The position numbers and the translations under genes are program-made. A DNA stretch of 64,000 bases from Micromonospora sp. CCTCC AA 2012012 (GTDB lineage Bacteria; Actinomycetota; Actinomycetes; Mycobacteriales; Micromonosporaceae), in NCBI RefSeq assembly GCF_040499845.1, contig NZ_CP159342.1, positions 1,178,001-1,242,000 of the forward strand, in the 5' to 3' direction. The notes beneath the pieces were generated by a model, which saw nothing but the letters and a program-made list of their open reading frames with translations, was not told the DNA's origin and ran no database searches. Each line of letters opens with the position of its first letter. The first letter of the stretch is position 1. Positions 1-8,503 of the stretch are shown piece by piece.

Positions 1-1359
1 GCGTGCCTGGCCGAGATCCAGGACCGCTTCCCCGACGCCACCATCCAGGACTTCTTCACCCACCGCACCGTCGGGACCTTCGCCGCGCACCTGGACCAGC
101 TCGCCGGTGGCGCGGCGGCGGACCCGGAGCCGGTGGCCGCCGTGAGCGAGCCGGCGCGCGTCGTCGTCACCGCCGTCGCGGCGACCGCCGAGCGGGCCCC
201 GGTCCCCGCGCCCACCGGAACCCGGGCCGGCCGGGGCGACGTGCTGCTGACCGGGGCGGCCGGTTTCCTCGGCGCGCACCTGCTCGCCACGCTGCTGCGC
301 GACCCGGAGGGGGCGGTGGTCTGCCCGGTCCGGCCCCGCGACGGCGTCAGCGGGGCGGCCCGGCTCGACGAGACCGTCGCGCGGTACGCCCCCGACGTCC
401 TGCCCCTGCTGCGGGACCGGGTCACGGTCGTCGAGACCGACCTGCGGGAGCTGACCGCCGACGCGTTGGGCACCTCGATCGCGGGGATCGGGACGATCGT
501 CCACTCCGCGGCGGAGTCGAAGATGTTCGGCCGGATCGAGGACCTGCGGTCCGCCAACGTGGCGCCGACCCGGCTGCTGGCCGAGCTGGCGCTGGCCCGG
601 GGCTGGCGGATGGCGCACGTGTCGACCGCGTCGGCGGTGGGCGCCGCGCCCGGTGACGGCCCGACGGTCACCATCCGCGAGGACGACTTCGACCGGGGCG
701 AGAAGTTCGACAACCCGTACTCGCGCTCGAAGTTCGAGGCCGAGCAGGTGATCCGGCAGGCCGTCAAGGACGGGCTCGACGCGACGGTGCACCGGGTCGG
801 GGGCCTGATCGGCGACAGCAGGTCCGGGACCTTCCTCCCCGACCCCCGGGGCAACCTGCTGTACCAGCTGGTGCGCGCCATCATGCGGTGCGGACTGGTG
901 CCGGACGTGCCGGGCTTCAGCATGAACGTCACGCCGGTGGACTTCGCCGCGGCCGCCGTGCTCCGGTTGTCGGACGACCCGTCCCACTCGGGGCGTACCT
1001 TCCACGTCCTCAACCCCCGGCAGCTGACCATGCCGGCGCTCACCGGGATCCTGCGCGACCTGGGCTATCCGGCCATCCTCACCGATCCGGAGAGCGTCGT
1101 CGGCTGGCTCACCCGCCCGGACGCCGACGAGGCGGACGCGGAGGCGGCCCCGTTCCTGCGGCAGTTCAACGGACCCGCCGGCACCGTGGTGGAATACGAC
1201 ACCCGGACGACCATGTCCGCCCTGGCCGGTCTCGAGTGCCCCGCCCCCGACCTAGCCCTCCTGCGGGTCGTGATCGGCCACTGCGTCGAGACCGGCTTCT
1301 TCCCCAAGTCACGGCTGTGGGACTTCGTGTCCCGGTCGGCACCCCGTACCAGCTCCTAG
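1..1359 (+). CDS. NRPS C-terminus: carrier protein end plus thioester reductase (partial)
   Basis: The open frame enters from the left edge, so the 5' end is missing; 452 residues are visible. The first ~35 residues look like the last helices of a carrier (T/ACP) domain; the phosphopantetheine serine lies outside the window. After an Ala/Pro-rich linker comes a thioester reductase (TE-R) domain of the extended SDR type: the nucleotide-binding motif TGAAGFLG is at about 250-273 and the catalytic Y-x3-K (YSRSK) at 718-732. Such domains release a carrier-bound chain by NAD(P)H reduction to an aldehyde or, after a second round, an alcohol. It lies 15 bp upstream of the MbtH-fusion gene, so it probably heads or sits inside the same operon. 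No classical thioesterase domain is visible, making reductive release the likely off-loading route. Modules upstream of the carrier domain are unknown. Confidence 0.9.
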   Translation, partial: ACLAEIQDRFPDATIQDFFTHRTVGTFAAHLDQLAGGAAADPEPVAAVSEPARVVVTAVAATAERAPVPAPTGTRAGRGDVLLTGAAGFLGAHLLATLLRDPEGAVVCPVRPRDGVSGAARLDETVARYAPDVLPLLRDRVTVVETDLRELTADALGTSIAGIGTIVHSAAESKMFGRIEDLRSANVAPTRLLAELALARGWRMAHVSTASAVGAAPGDGPTVTIREDDFDRGEKFDNPYSRSKFEAEQVIRQAVKDGLDATVHRVGGLIGDSRSGTFLPDPRGNLLYQLVRAIMRCGLVPDVPGFSMNVTPVDFAAAAVLRLSDDPSHSGRTFHVLNPRQLTMPALTGILRDLGYPAILTDPESVVGWLTRPDADEADAEAAPFLRQFNGPAGTVVEYDTRTTMSALAGLECPAPDLALLRVVIGHCVETGFFPKSRLWDFVSRSAPRTSS

Positions 1360-1374
1360 GAGAGACCTCCACCG

Positions 1375-2955
1375 ATGCCCTACCAGGTAGTCACGAACGA
1401 CAACGGCCAACACTCCACCTGGGCCGACCACCAGGAGCTTCCCGCCGGCTGGCAGCCCACCGGGTTCGTGGGCTCCCAGCAGGAGTGCCTCGACCACATC
1501 GCCCAGGTCTGGGACGGCCCCGGTCCGCGTCCCGAGCGGGCGGCGGGCGCCGCCGTCACGAACGTCCTCACCACCGACCGGATCCGCCTGCGCGAGCTGG
1601 CCCCGGCCGAGGTGACCGCGCTGCTGGAGGTGCTGGAGAGCGGGGCGGGCGCCGACGGGTACGTCGAGAACTACCCCCTCACCGGCTCCGGTTTCGGCGC
1701 CCGGAACTTCCTGACGCGGACGCCGGAGGAGTTGCAGTTCGGGTTCGGCATGTACCTCGTCTCGGCGCAGCCCGACGGGCCCGTCTTCGGTGACATCGGC
1801 TTCCACCGGCCGCCGAGGGACGGCGCCGCGGAGATCGGCTTCGGCCTGGCCGAGTCGGCCCGGGGCCAGGGCTACGCCACCGAGGCGGTGACCGCGCTGA
1901 CCCGCTGGGCCTTCACCCAGCCCGGTGTACGCCGCGTCATCGCGCGGACCACCACGGACAACGCCGCCTCGCGGGGCGTCCTCGAGCGGGCCGGCTTCCG
2001 GCTGGAGCGCACGGAGGAGAACATCCTGCACTACGTGCTCCGGCTCGCGCCCGACCTGCCGGAGTCCGAGCCGATGCGCGACGACGAGGAGGAGCGTGCC
2101 GCGCTCGCCAAGCTCGGCAAGGTGCGCAAGGCCGGCGGCGACGACCTCGCGTTCGTGCCCGGCTCCGACCCGCTGCGCCGGGTCGTCCGCGACGGCAAGC
2201 GGCTCCTGGCGTACGCCCAGTCCGGCGACAAGGAGGGCGTGGAGGACCCCACGAACCACCTGATGTACATCGTCGTGCACCCGGCCGTCGCCCGGCGCGG
2301 CCTGGCCGAGCGGCTGCTCGGCGAGATCCGCGAGCACGCCCGCGCGCACGGCAAGACCGGCATGGTGACCGGCACCCCGGACGAGGACCACCCGTCGGTC
2401 GCCTGGGTGCGCAAGCACGGCTTCCGGCCCATCGGCCACCACCTGATCACCCGGCGTGACCGGGGCGCCGCCGGTGCGGACGCGCCCGACGGCTTCACGA
2501 TCGACGTCGTGGACCGCGCCGACCGGGCCGCGGTCGACGAGTTCGTCGAGCTGGCGACCCGTACGGTCGCGGAGGCGGTGATGCCCGGCGGTGCCCGGAT
2601 GACCTCCGACCCGGACGAGATCCGCCGCGACCTGGTCGACGAGAACACCGGTGCGCTGCTGGTCTGCCGGGCCTCCGGTCCGGCCCTGGGCTGGCTGGCG
2701 TTGACTCCGCTCGCCGACGGTGAGGAGGGGTTCGTCCTCGCCGCCCAGGTGCTGGCGGAGGCCGCGGGCCGGGGCGTCCCGGCCGCGCTGCTCGCCACGG
2801 CGGCCCGGCTGGCCGACGAGGCCGGTGCCGCGTCGGTGACGGCCGTCGCCGAGGAGGACGGCCAGCGCGAGCTCGCCGAGGCGCTGCCCGGGGCCGGGTT
2901 CCTCCCGGTCGCCGGCCGCACCATCTGGTTCGCCGACGTGGACCCCCGCCCGTGA
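1375..2955 (+). CDS. MbtH-like domain fused to three GNAT acetyltransferase-like segments
   Basis: This 526-residue protein starts with a ~60-residue MbtH-like domain, recognisable by NDNGQHSTW near residue 8, PAGW near 24 and CLDHIAQVW near 39. MbtH proteins bind and activate NRPS adenylation domains. The rest carries a RimJ-type GNAT domain (about 63-225, acetyl-CoA loop ARGQGYATEA), a second GNAT-like segment (about 230-365, VARRGLAERLLGEI) and a third, more degenerate one (about 370-526). GNAT enzymes acetylate amines from acetyl-CoA. MbtH is normally a lone ~70-residue protein or fused to an A domain, so this architecture is unusual. A start at 1375 follows an AGGAGAG ribosome site and matches the usual MbtH N-terminus. 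The stop overlaps the next start (GTGA). Domain calls are firm for MbtH and GNAT 1-2, weaker for the third. What is acetylated (product, precursor or self-resistance) is unknown. Confidence 0.85.
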   Translation: MPYQVVTNDNGQHSTWADHQELPAGWQPTGFVGSQQECLDHIAQVWDGPGPRPERAAGAAVTNVLTTDRIRLRELAPAEVTALLEVLESGAGADGYVENYPLTGSGFGARNFLTRTPEELQFGFGMYLVSAQPDGPVFGDIGFHRPPRDGAAEIGFGLAESARGQGYATEAVTALTRWAFTQPGVRRVIARTTTDNAASRGVLERAGFRLERTEENILHYVLRLAPDLPESEPMRDDEEERAALAKLGKVRKAGGDDLAFVPGSDPLRRVVRDGKRLLAYAQSGDKEGVEDPTNHLMYIVVHPAVARRGLAERLLGEIREHARAHGKTGMVTGTPDEDHPSVAWVRKHGFRPIGHHLITRRDRGAAGADAPDGFTIDVVDRADRAAVDEFVELATRTVAEAVMPGGARMTSDPDEIRRDLVDENTGALLVCRASGPALGWLALTPLADGEEGFVLAAQVLAEAAGRGVPAALLATAARLADEAGAASVTAVAEEDGQRELAEALPGAGFLPVAGRTIWFADVDPRP

Positions 2956-4325
2956 GCGCCCCGACGGACACCGCGCCCGAGAACGCGGAACCCGCGAAGA
3001 CCGCGCCCGACAACAACCTGATCGCCGTGCTCAAGCGGCTGCCCGGCCGGGCCAAGGTGCTGCTCCTGGCCGACGGCGTGAACGCCTTCGGCATCGGCAT
3101 GGTGATGCCCTTCCTGCTCATCTACCTGAGCGAGGTGCGGCACATCAACATCCGGGTGGCCGCGGCGGCGCTCGCGGTCACCGCGGTCGCCTCGTTCGCC
3201 TCGGGGCTGGTCTGGGGCTCCCTGCTCGACCGGTACCGCCACCGGATCGTCATGCCCACGGTGATGGTGCTGGCCGCCATCGGCTCCACCCTCTACGCGT
3301 TCGCGGACCGGCCCTGGACGGCGATTGCCGTCGCGGCGCTCGTCGGGATCGCGGGCGGCGGCATCGGTCCGGTCGTCCGGACGATGTTCGCCACGGTGGT
3401 CCCGCCGAAGGAACGCACCGTCTTCTTCGGGCTCCAGTTCGGCGTCTTCAACGCGGCCGTCGGGCTCGGCGTCCTGCTCGGCGGCGTGCTCGTCAACGGC
3501 ACCCTGGAGCGCTACCAGCTGCTCTACGTCCTCAACGGCGTCACGTTCCTGTTCATGGCGGTGGTCCTGCTGGTCGCACCGACCGACGCCGGGAAGGAAG
3601 AGGCGGCCGGCGAGGGCGACGGGGAGGCGGGGCCCAAGCCGTCCTACCGCATGGTGCTGCGCAACCCCGTGGTGATGCTGATCTTCGCGACGATGAGCCT
3701 CGCCGCGGTCTTCTACTACGGCCTGTTCGAGTCGGTCCTGCCGGGCTACCTGACGATCAACCACGCGGTCTCCCCGCGCGGCGTCGCGGGCGCGTTCGTC
3801 GTCAACGTCGTGGTCGTGGTGCTCGCCCAGTTCGTGGTGATCCCCCGGCTGGGTCAGGTCCGCCGCACCACCTGGCTGACGGCGTCCGGGCTGCTGTGGG
3901 GGGTCAGCTGGATCCTGGTGCTGCTCGCCGGCCGGTCCAGCGGGACGACGGCGCTCGTCCTGCTCTTCGTCTCGAGTGTGCCCTTCGCGGCGGCCGAGGT
4001 GATGGTGACGCCGGTCCTCGCCGCGCTCCTCAACGACGTCGTCGACGACCAGGTGCGGGGCCGGGCCAACGCCCTGTTCGCCTTCGCGATCACCGGTGGG
4101 GCGATCGTCGGCCCGGCGATCGCCGCCGCGCTGCTGCCGGTCGGGAAGGGCGTGCCGCTGGTGGCGGGCCTGGCCGTGGGCTGCCTGCTCATCCTGATCC
4201 CCACCGCGATGCTGCGCCGCCGGCTCGGCAGCGAGACGGACAAGCCACACGAGGAGCAGACCGCAGCCGCCGCCGAGGCGGCGGAGACGGAGCCCGTCGA
4301 ACCCGCCCGGACCGCGTCCGCGTGA
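2952..4325 (+). CDS. MFS transporter, probable product exporter
   Basis: A 457-residue major facilitator with about 12 hydrophobic helices and a hydrophilic central loop near residue 215-230, the normal layout of a proton-driven drug or metabolite exporter. The C-terminus (last ~35 residues) is a Glu/Ala-rich cytoplasmic tail. The GTG start overlaps the TGA of the MbtH-GNAT gene by four bases, indicating translational coupling. Its place inside the biosynthetic operon suggests it exports the finished product and may give self-resistance; that role is inferred from context. Substrate cannot be read from sequence. Confidence 0.85.
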   Translation: MSAPTDTAPENAEPAKTAPDNNLIAVLKRLPGRAKVLLLADGVNAFGIGMVMPFLLIYLSEVRHINIRVAAAALAVTAVASFASGLVWGSLLDRYRHRIVMPTVMVLAAIGSTLYAFADRPWTAIAVAALVGIAGGGIGPVVRTMFATVVPPKERTVFFGLQFGVFNAAVGLGVLLGGVLVNGTLERYQLLYVLNGVTFLFMAVVLLVAPTDAGKEEAAGEGDGEAGPKPSYRMVLRNPVVMLIFATMSLAAVFYYGLFESVLPGYLTINHAVSPRGVAGAFVVNVVVVVLAQFVVIPRLGQVRRTTWLTASGLLWGVSWILVLLAGRSSGTTALVLLFVSSVPFAAAEVMVTPVLAALLNDVVDDQVRGRANALFAFAITGGAIVGPAIAAALLPVGKGVPLVAGLAVGCLLILIPTAMLRRRLGSETDKPHEEQTAAAAEAAETEPVEPARTASA

Positions 4326-4358
4326 CCGGCCCCGTCCGAACCAAGGTAGGAGACTGAG

Positions 4359-5390
4359 ATGTCGTACGGGATCGTCGCCATCGGCGAATCTCTCGGTGAG
4401 CCGGTGAAGATCACCGACTCGGTGATCGACGAGTACACGACCCAGCACGAGACGGTGCGGTCGTGGGGTTACCGGCAGTTCCACTGCGCGGACGAGAGCA
4501 TGCAGCTCACCGACCTGGCGGTGCGGGCGTGCGAGGAGGCCCTCAAGGCGGCCGCGCTGGACGCCGCGGAGGTCGACCTGGTGGTGCTGGCCATCGCCGA
4601 CTTCGCCGAATACCTCTGCTGGGACGCGGCCGCTGCGGTGCAGGGCCGGATCGGGGCGGTCAACGCCGAGGCGATCCTGGTCAACCAGGCGTGCTGCGCC
4701 GGCGTGATGGCCTTCGACACCGTCGCCGGCCGCTTCGCGACCCACGAGAACTATCAGAACGCCCTCATCGTCTCGTCCAACCGGATCTGCGACACGTACC
4801 AGAACCGGATGGAGACGAGCACGAGCGTGCTGTCGGACGGCGCGGTGGCGGCGCTGGTGCGGCGCGGCCACGAGCGGGGCCGGTGGCTGGCCACCGAGAC
4901 CATCACCGACGGCCGGTACGCCAACTTCTTCCGGATGGACGTCGGCGGCACCGCCCAGCCCTTCGGCACCTCGGGCACGGACGGGACGGAGGACCTGCAG
5001 AAGCAGGCCAACCCGCTCGGCCGGGTCGCGGAGATCCTCGGCAACGACGCCCGCCGGATGCTGGAGTTCTTCCGGAAGTTCGGCGGCAACATGCGGGCGG
5101 CGGTCGACCGGGTCTGCGCCCGTACCGGCATCGCGCCCGAGCAGATCACCCGGTTCATCCACCTCAACGACAACCAGCAGGCGATGTCCGACATCGCCAA
5201 GGCGCTGAACGTCCCGCTGGAGCGGTTCAACGGCGACCTGGCCCTCGACCTCGGCCACTTCGGCTCGGCCGACCAGATGCTGGCCCTGCACCGGCTGATG
5301 CAGGCCGGCGAACTCAAGGAGGGCGACGTCGTCGCCCTGACGACCCTCGGCGGCGGCATGCACTGGGCCGTCACCCTGCTGCGGATATGA
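4359..5390 (+). CDS. KAS III-like acyltransferase/condensing enzyme, Cys active site
   Basis: A 343-residue thiolase-fold protein of the FabH/KAS III superfamily. The nucleophile motif is NQACCAG with Cys113 at the FabH Cys position, and the catalytic His is His268 (RFIHLNDNQ). The stretch where FabH has its Asn (G-N-x-S type) instead reads GHFGSADQ at 299-306, as in KAS III-like enzymes of antibiotic pathways that transfer acyl groups or join unusual units rather than elongate fatty acids. ATG at 4359 follows a GGAGA site; the stop overlaps the FkbH start (ATGA). Directly followed by FkbH and an ACP, it is a candidate for moving or condensing the glyceryl-ACP unit, as KAS III homologues do in tetronate pathways. 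A close paralogue with Ser as nucleophile is encoded at 19538-20566 on the other strand. Confidence 0.88.
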   Translation: MSYGIVAIGESLGEPVKITDSVIDEYTTQHETVRSWGYRQFHCADESMQLTDLAVRACEEALKAAALDAAEVDLVVLAIADFAEYLCWDAAAAVQGRIGAVNAEAILVNQACCAGVMAFDTVAGRFATHENYQNALIVSSNRICDTYQNRMETSTSVLSDGAVAALVRRGHERGRWLATETITDGRYANFFRMDVGGTAQPFGTSGTDGTEDLQKQANPLGRVAEILGNDARRMLEFFRKFGGNMRAAVDRVCARTGIAPEQITRFIHLNDNQQAMSDIAKALNVPLERFNGDLALDLGHFGSADQMLALHRLMQAGELKEGDVVALTTLGGGMHWAVTLLRI

Positions 5391-7267
5391 GCGGGCCGTC
5401 CACGGCCGACCTGCTCGCCCGGCTGCGCCGTCTCCGGACGGACGGCGCAGCCCCGGACCCCGAGCTGTGGCCCGCGATCCGGGAGCTGACCGGGACGGCG
5501 GAGCGGGCGAAGGTCGGCGCCCTGCTGGCCGGCGTCCCCGCCCGCCTCGTCGCCGGTCCGGACCGGACGCTCCGCCCGCTGCGGGTCGGCCTCACCGGCA
5601 CCTTCACCGCGGACGGCGTCGTCCCGCTGCTGCGTACCGCGCTGCTGGCGGCCGGGATCGACGCCGAGATCCAGTTGACCGGCTACGGTCGGCTGGCGCT
5701 CGACCTCGGCGATCCCGCCTCACCGCTGGCCGGCTTCGCGCCGGACGTGGTGCTCTGCCTCCTGCACGACGAGGCCCTGCTGCCGCGCGACGGGGACCCG
5801 ACCGACCTCGCCGCACTGGACCGGCACGTCACCGCCCAGGCCACCGAGATCGGTGAGCTGGCGCTGGGCTTCGCGGCGCGCACCGGCGCCACGGTGCTGC
5901 TGCACACCGTGCCGCTCTCCGTACTCGAATACCGGACGCTGATCGCCCAGCGCAGCCGGGCCGCGCTGGGCCGGGCCTGGCGGCGGGCGAACCTGGCGCT
6001 GCTCGACCTGCCGGAGCGGTCACCGCAGCTGCACGTCGTGGACCTGGAGACGCTCGTCGCGAACCAGCCCGTCGCGCTGCGCGACGAACGGCGCTACCGC
6101 TTCGCCCGGATGGCCTGGTCGCCGGGCGTCGAGGACCTGTACGCGTCGGAGGCGGCGGCGTTCTGCCGTGCCCTGACCGGCCTGTCCCGCAAGGTGCTCG
6201 TCCTGGACCTGGACCAGACCCTCTGGGGCGGCGTGGTCGGCGACGACGGTCCCACCGGGATCGAGCTGGGCTCGCTCTACCCGGGCAACGCCTACGTCGA
6301 GGTGCAGCGGCGCGCGAAGCTGCTCCGCCAGCAGGGCGTGCTCCTCGCGGTGTGCAGCAAGAACAGCCGGGAGCCGGTCGCCCAGGTCTTCGCCGAGCAT
6401 CCGGAGATGGTGCTGCGCGCCGAGGACTTCGTGGCGCAGGCGGTGAACTGGTCACCCAAGGACGAGAACCTCCGGCAGCTCGCCGGGACGCTCAACCTGG
6501 GCCTGGACAGCATGGTGTTCTTCGACGACAGCGCCTTCGAGTGCGAGCTGGTCCGCGGCGCGCTGCCCGACGTCCGCGTCGTACGGGCCGACGGCGACCC
6601 CGCCGACCACGCCGCCCGGCTGCTCGGCACCGGCCTCTTCGACGTGGTGCAGCTGACCGGAACCGACCTGGAGCGCACCGGGCGCTACCGGGCGGAGACC
6701 CAGCGCCGCGCCAGTTTCGTCGCGGCCGGCAGCACCGAGGCCTTCCTGGAGAGCCTGGAGCTGCGCGTCCGCGTCCGCGACGCCGACCCGTACGCGGTGC
6801 CGCGGGTCCACCAGCTCCTGCATCGGACCAACCAGTTCAACACCACCAATCTCCGCCTGACGGAGGCGCAGCTCGACGAGGCGCTGGCGGCGCAGGACCG
6901 TACCGTCCTCGTCTTCGACGTCGCCGACCGGTTCGGCTCGGAGGAGACGGTCGGCGCGGTCCTGCTGTCGGCGGGGCCGCAGCAGTGGACGATCGACAAC
7001 TTCGTCATGAGCTGCCGGGTGTTCTCCCGGGGCATCGAGTTCGCGGTCCTGCACCGCGTGGCCGAGCGCGCGGCGCGCCACGGCGCGGTACGCCTGCTCG
7101 CCGACTTCGTCCCGACCCCCCGCAACGCCCCCGCCGCGGCGTTCTACCGGGAGGCCGGCTTCACCCCCGTCGCCGAGCCGGGACAGACCTACGAGCTGGC
7201 ACTCGTACCGCTGCCCCGGCTGGCGCCGGCCTGGATCGACCTGGAAGGCGAGACCGTCGATGTCTGA
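5387..7267 (+). CDS. FkbH-like glyceryl-ACP synthase (HAD superfamily)
   Basis: A 626-residue FkbH family protein. The N-terminal ~250 residues form the SGNH-like region, followed by a HAD subfamily IIIC domain with the D-x-D-x-T motif LDLDQT (Asp274, Asp276) and a C-terminal GNAT-like domain (about 430-610). Enzymes of this family take 1,3-bisphosphoglycerate, dephosphorylate it and load the D-glyceryl unit on a partner ACP. The start ATG at 5387 overlaps the upstream stop (ATGA) and the 3' end overlaps the ACP start by 8 bp, so KAS III, FkbH and ACP form a tightly coupled set. The dehydrogenases and O-methyltransferase (FkbG, I, K) that turn glyceryl-ACP into methoxymalonyl-ACP are not present here, so the unit is probably used as glyceryl, or oxidised by other enzymes. 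Confidence 0.92.
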   Translation: MSGPSTADLLARLRRLRTDGAAPDPELWPAIRELTGTAERAKVGALLAGVPARLVAGPDRTLRPLRVGLTGTFTADGVVPLLRTALLAAGIDAEIQLTGYGRLALDLGDPASPLAGFAPDVVLCLLHDEALLPRDGDPTDLAALDRHVTAQATEIGELALGFAARTGATVLLHTVPLSVLEYRTLIAQRSRAALGRAWRRANLALLDLPERSPQLHVVDLETLVANQPVALRDERRYRFARMAWSPGVEDLYASEAAAFCRALTGLSRKVLVLDLDQTLWGGVVGDDGPTGIELGSLYPGNAYVEVQRRAKLLRQQGVLLAVCSKNSREPVAQVFAEHPEMVLRAEDFVAQAVNWSPKDENLRQLAGTLNLGLDSMVFFDDSAFECELVRGALPDVRVVRADGDPADHAARLLGTGLFDVVQLTGTDLERTGRYRAETQRRASFVAAGSTEAFLESLELRVRVRDADPYAVPRVHQLLHRTNQFNTTNLRLTEAQLDEALAAQDRTVLVFDVADRFGSEETVGAVLLSAGPQQWTIDNFVMSCRVFSRGIEFAVLHRVAERAARHGAVRLLADFVPTPRNAPAAAFYREAGFTPVAEPGQTYELALVPLPRLAPAWIDLEGETVDV

Positions 7268-7517
7268 CCTGATGACCCACGTCACCGAGATGATCGCCCA
7301 GGTCGCCGACCTGGACCCGGCCGCCCTGACCGCGGAGTCCCGGTTCGAGGACATCGACGAGTGGTCGAGCCTCAAGGCGCTGTCCCTCATGGTCGACGTG
7401 GAGCAGGAGCTGCCGATCAAGCTGGACCTGCGTCGCTTCATGTCCGTGCGTACCGTGGGCGAACTGGTCGCCCTGATCGCCGAGGGGCTGGGACAGCCGG
7501 CGAAGACGGCGGGCTGA
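7260..7517 (+). CDS. Acyl carrier protein for the glyceryl unit
   Basis: An 85-residue free-standing carrier protein with the usual four-helix pattern. The 4'-phosphopantetheine site is most likely Ser37 in the motif DEWSSLKAL, a variant of the common DSL signature. It starts 8 bp inside the FkbH gene (ATGTCTGA), the standard arrangement for an FkbH-dedicated ACP. It should carry the glyceryl thioester made by FkbH and hand it to a KAS III-like enzyme. A hairpin at 7511-7542 lies over its stop codon, ending this transcription unit before the convergent GNAT gene. Confidence 0.9.
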   Translation: MSDLMTHVTEMIAQVADLDPAALTAESRFEDIDEWSSLKALSLMVDVEQELPIKLDLRRFMSVRTVGELVALIAEGLGQPAKTAG

Positions 7518-7542
7518 CGGATGCGGTCGCCTCGGTCAGCCC
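7511..7542. terminator. Bidirectional hairpin over two stop codons
   Basis: A perfect 8-bp inverted repeat, GGGCTGAC (7511-7518) and GTCAGCCC (7535-7542), contains the stop codons of the ACP gene and of the convergent GNAT gene. It likely terminates transcription from both sides; there is no U-tract, as is common in high-GC actinomycetes. Confidence 0.55.
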
Positions 7543-8363
7543 ACCGGCTCGGCGGCGTGCGCCGTACCGACCTGCTGGAAGCCCACCCGCGCGTAGACGC
7601 GGGCGACCGCGTCGTCCTGGGCGGAGAGCAGGACGGTCCGTACCCCGGCCTCGTCGTGCGCGTGCCGGGCGAGCAGCGCGGTGAGCGCGCCGGCCAGCCC
7701 GCGACGCCGGGCGGACGGCAGGGTCGCCACGGCCATGATCTCGGCGTACGCGCCCATGGGCTGGTAGCTGCCGGCGGCGACGACGCCCTCCTCGGGGTCC
7801 TCGGCGACGGCGGTGACCGTCAGCCCGCGCCGCGCGCGGTCGTTGAGGTGGGCGACCAGCGCGGGGTCGAGCTTGCCGAGGAAGGCGTCCCGCTCGGCGG
7901 CACCCTCCGGACCGACGTCGGTGCCGCCGGCCGTGAAGGCGACGTCGGCCGTCGCGCGCCCGGCCAGCAGCGCCGGATCGCCGGCCGCCACGATACGCAG
8001 GGTGACTCCGTCGACCGCCGTCGCGGCCACGTCCCCGGCTTCGGCCCGCATCAGCGCGTGCGAGCTGAGGTCCAGCCCGTACGCCGTGACCAGCGCGGCG
8101 AGCTCGGGATGCACCTCGTGCACCCACTCGATGCCGAGGCCCACGCCGCGCTCGGCGCAGGCGGCCGTGAGCGCGTCGAGATCACCGGCGGTGATCGGTG
8201 CACGCCGCCCCACGGTCGGGCGCGCGTAGTACGGCCACGGCGAGCGCGACACGAAGAGGGTGAACGGCCCGACCTCCACCGGATCGCAGTCGGGGCGCGG
8301 CGCGGCGTCGAGGTAGGCGTCGAGATCGGCCACCGCAGCCGGGGCTTCAAGGTCTGGAGTCAT
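7536..8363 (-). CDS. GNAT family N-acetyltransferase
   Basis: A 275-residue protein with a C-terminal GNAT fold: the acetyl-CoA binding loop SARRRGLAGAL lies around residue 225 and the typical ending VARVYARVGFQQVG follows. The first ~120 residues are a poorly conserved N-terminal half. It interrupts the biosynthetic operon on the opposite strand, convergent with the ACP and divergent from the first NRPS gene across 140 bp. It could modify or detoxify the product, since two acetyltransferase genes in one cluster is suggestive, but it may equally be an unrelated insertion. Substrate unknown. Confidence 0.8.
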   Translation of the reverse strand: MTPDLEAPAAVADLDAYLDAAPRPDCDPVEVGPFTLFVSRSPWPYYARPTVGRRAPITAGDLDALTAACAERGVGLGIEWVHEVHPELAALVTAYGLDLSSHALMRAEAGDVAATAVDGVTLRIVAAGDPALLAGRATADVAFTAGGTDVGPEGAAERDAFLGKLDPALVAHLNDRARRGLTVTAVAEDPEEGVVAAGSYQPMGAYAEIMAVATLPSARRRGLAGALTALLARHAHDEAGVRTVLLSAQDDAVARVYARVGFQQVGTAHAAEPVG

Positions 8364-8503
8364 GCGGGCGACGATACAAGCCGGGGCCGGCCGGGGCGGA
8401 TGTGGTCATCCCGTCGGGACGGTCCGTGTGCGGGCTCTGTCGAGCAGTGGTCTTTCCGGTCCGGCCCGGTTGTCGGCCGGGGTGATTCCGAGGGTGGTGT
8501 GGC

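Noticed and set aside
2031..5363. Very long reverse-strand open frame (about 1110 codons) opposite the MFS and KAS III genes
   Set aside because: It is a shadow of real genes on the other strand: His/Arg/Gln/Gly-rich with no recognisable domain, as expected in high-GC DNA.
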